Part shown: piece after piece, positions 63,202-64,000 of the stretch
Layout of the letters: every line of letters starts with the position of its first letter
How positions within the stretch are numbered: position 1 is the stretch's first letter
Assembly: GCF_004365705.1 (NCBI RefSeq)
Contig: NZ_SOBN01000003.1
Span: 1-64,000 of the forward strand
Length of the DNA stretch: 64,000 bases
Direction: 5' to 3'
Source: Streptomyces sp. 846.5
Lineage (GTDB): Bacteria; Actinomycetota; Actinomycetes; Streptomycetales; Streptomycetaceae
Position numbers and translations under genes: made by a program
Notes under the pieces: generated by a model
Database searches by the model: none
Told to the model about the DNA's origin: nothing
What the model saw: the letters and a program-made list of their open reading frames with translations, nothing else

Positions 63202-64000
63202 CGACTACGGACCGGGTGACCCGGGCCCGTGCGCTGATGGACCTCGGCCGCCACGACCAGGCCCGCGGACTGCTCGCCGAGGCCCTCGCCGAGTTGCCGG
63301 GGGACGCCCAGGCCTGGTCCGCGATGGCCCGCTGCTGCTACCGCACCGACGACTTCGAGGCGGCCCTGCACGCGGCCGACCAGGCGCTGGCGCACAATCC
63401 GGCGCTCGCCGCGGCCTGGCGCTGGCGCGCGCTCTCGCTGGCCGAACTGAAGCGCTGGCCGGAGGCCCACCGCGCCGCGTCGGAGGCGGTCGGCCGCGAG
63501 CCGCTGAACTGGTCCGGGCACATGATCATGGCCCGGGGGCTGCTGGCCGACCCCGGCCGCGGCGGCGACGACCGGCGCGCACGGGAGGCCGCGCACCGCG
63601 CCAGGGAACTGGCCCCGCACGAGGCGGAGACCCACTTCTACGCGGGCCGGGTGGCCGAGCGCGCCGGACGCCAGGACGAGGCCGAGGCCTGCTACCGGGA
63701 GGCCCTGCGGCTCAACCCCGAGCAGCGCTCCGCCAGGAACCAGCTCGCCCTGATCCAGATGCGGCGCGGCGAGAACTACGCGGCGGCCCAGGGCTTCGCC
63801 GCCGTCGCGGCCTCCGCCAAGGGCGCGGAGCTGGGCATCCACAACCTCAAGGTCGTCGCGGTGCGGCTGATCTCCAAGGCCCGCTGGATCTCGGTCGCGG
63901 CGCTGGTCGTCGCCGAGGTGGGCGTCATCGCGGTGCCCCACGGCGGCTGGGCGGTGCGGGGCGCGCTGATGGCCGTCCTGCTCGCCGGCTGGGCGGTCTG
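63198..64000 (+). CDS. TPR-repeat membrane protein, 3' end outside the window
   Basis: The GTG at 63198 overlaps the AAA ATPase stop by GTGA; the open frame runs beyond the right edge (267 codons seen). TPR units are visible: ARALMDLGRHDQARGLLAEA, AWSAMARCCYRTDDFEAALH, WRWRALSLAELKRWPEAHRA and ETHFYAGRVAERAGRQDEAE. After LKVVAVRLISKARWISVAAL the chain becomes hydrophobic (LVVAEVGVIAVP, LMAVLLAGWAV), suggesting membrane helices at the C-terminus. The TPR array probably binds a protein partner of the coupled ATPase. Confidence 0.85.
   Translation, partial: MTTTDRVTRARALMDLGRHDQARGLLAEALAELPGDAQAWSAMARCCYRTDDFEAALHAADQALAHNPALAAAWRWRALSLAELKRWPEAHRAASEAVGREPLNWSGHMIMARGLLADPGRGGDDRRAREAAHRARELAPHEAETHFYAGRVAERAGRQDEAEACYREALRLNPEQRSARNQLALIQMRRGENYAAAQGFAAVAASAKGAELGIHNLKVVAVRLISKARWISVAALVVAEVGVIAVPHGGWAVRGALMAVLLAGWAV

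Overview
This is a very GC-rich actinobacterial chromosome segment, almost certainly from Streptomycetaceae (Streptomyces, Kitasatospora or Streptacidiphilus type). GTG starts, ATGA/GTGA gene overlaps and the order leuS - DegV - comEA - comEC - holA - rpsT - lepA - hemW - DUF3097 - hrcA - dnaJ - rsmE - tricorn-like protease all fit that family. This core order is carried with accessory genes inserted between its blocks.

Layout. (1) 1-2740, minus strand: the start of an unidentified gene, a phytanoyl-CoA dioxygenase-like gene and an XRE regulator. All are broken by single-base indels, about twelve in the regulator alone; this looks more like local sequence error than decay. (2) 2.8-4.5 kb: DHA2-type efflux pump and tRNA-Ala(GGC). 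(3) 4.5-9.6 kb, the most unusual part: a small HTH protein, an AT-richer gap with two near-perfect palindromes and a TATAAT promoter, a 59-residue secreted peptide gene, three paralogous LuxR-type regulators with a phospholipase-D-like middle domain, and a nucleoside-deoxyribosyltransferase-like protein. I read it as a candidate peptide-linked regulatory locus. (4) 9.6-13.4 kb: methyltransferase, a NuoF-like/ferredoxin fusion and a haem-b-type membrane protein with a repeat tail. (5) 13.8-16.0 kb: secreted sedolisin (S53) protease.

(6) 16.0-28.7 kb, core block: a Leu-codon leader peptide and attenuator before leuS, a membrane coiled-coil protein, DegV, ComEA, ComEC, a small protein, HolA, S20 (minus), a monooxygenase-like protein, a membrane protein and LepA. 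(7) 28.7-38.6 kb: DinB-like and AraC genes, two GntR regulators, an amino-acid permease and the heterotetrameric sarcosine oxidase operon soxBDAG, whose promoter carries a perfect GntR-type palindrome. (8) 38.6-42.5 kb: a heterodimeric ABC exporter with one degenerate ATP site. (9) 42.6-46.8 kb: long-chain acyl-CoA ligase, signal peptidase I, HemW.

(10) 46.9-52.7 kb: an ECF sigma factor with a membrane partner, then a pectin module (pectin methylesterase-polygalacturonase fusion and rhamnogalacturonan lyase). (11) 52.7-58.3 kb: DUF3097, PspAB, HtpX (minus), then a perfect CIRCE operator with hrcA, dnaJ and rsmE. (12) 58.3-64 kb: a tricorn-like S41 protease flanked by two copies of a long hairpin repeat, an AAA ATPase and a TPR membrane protein that runs off the window. 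No CRISPR array, rRNA, insertion sequence or prophage was seen.
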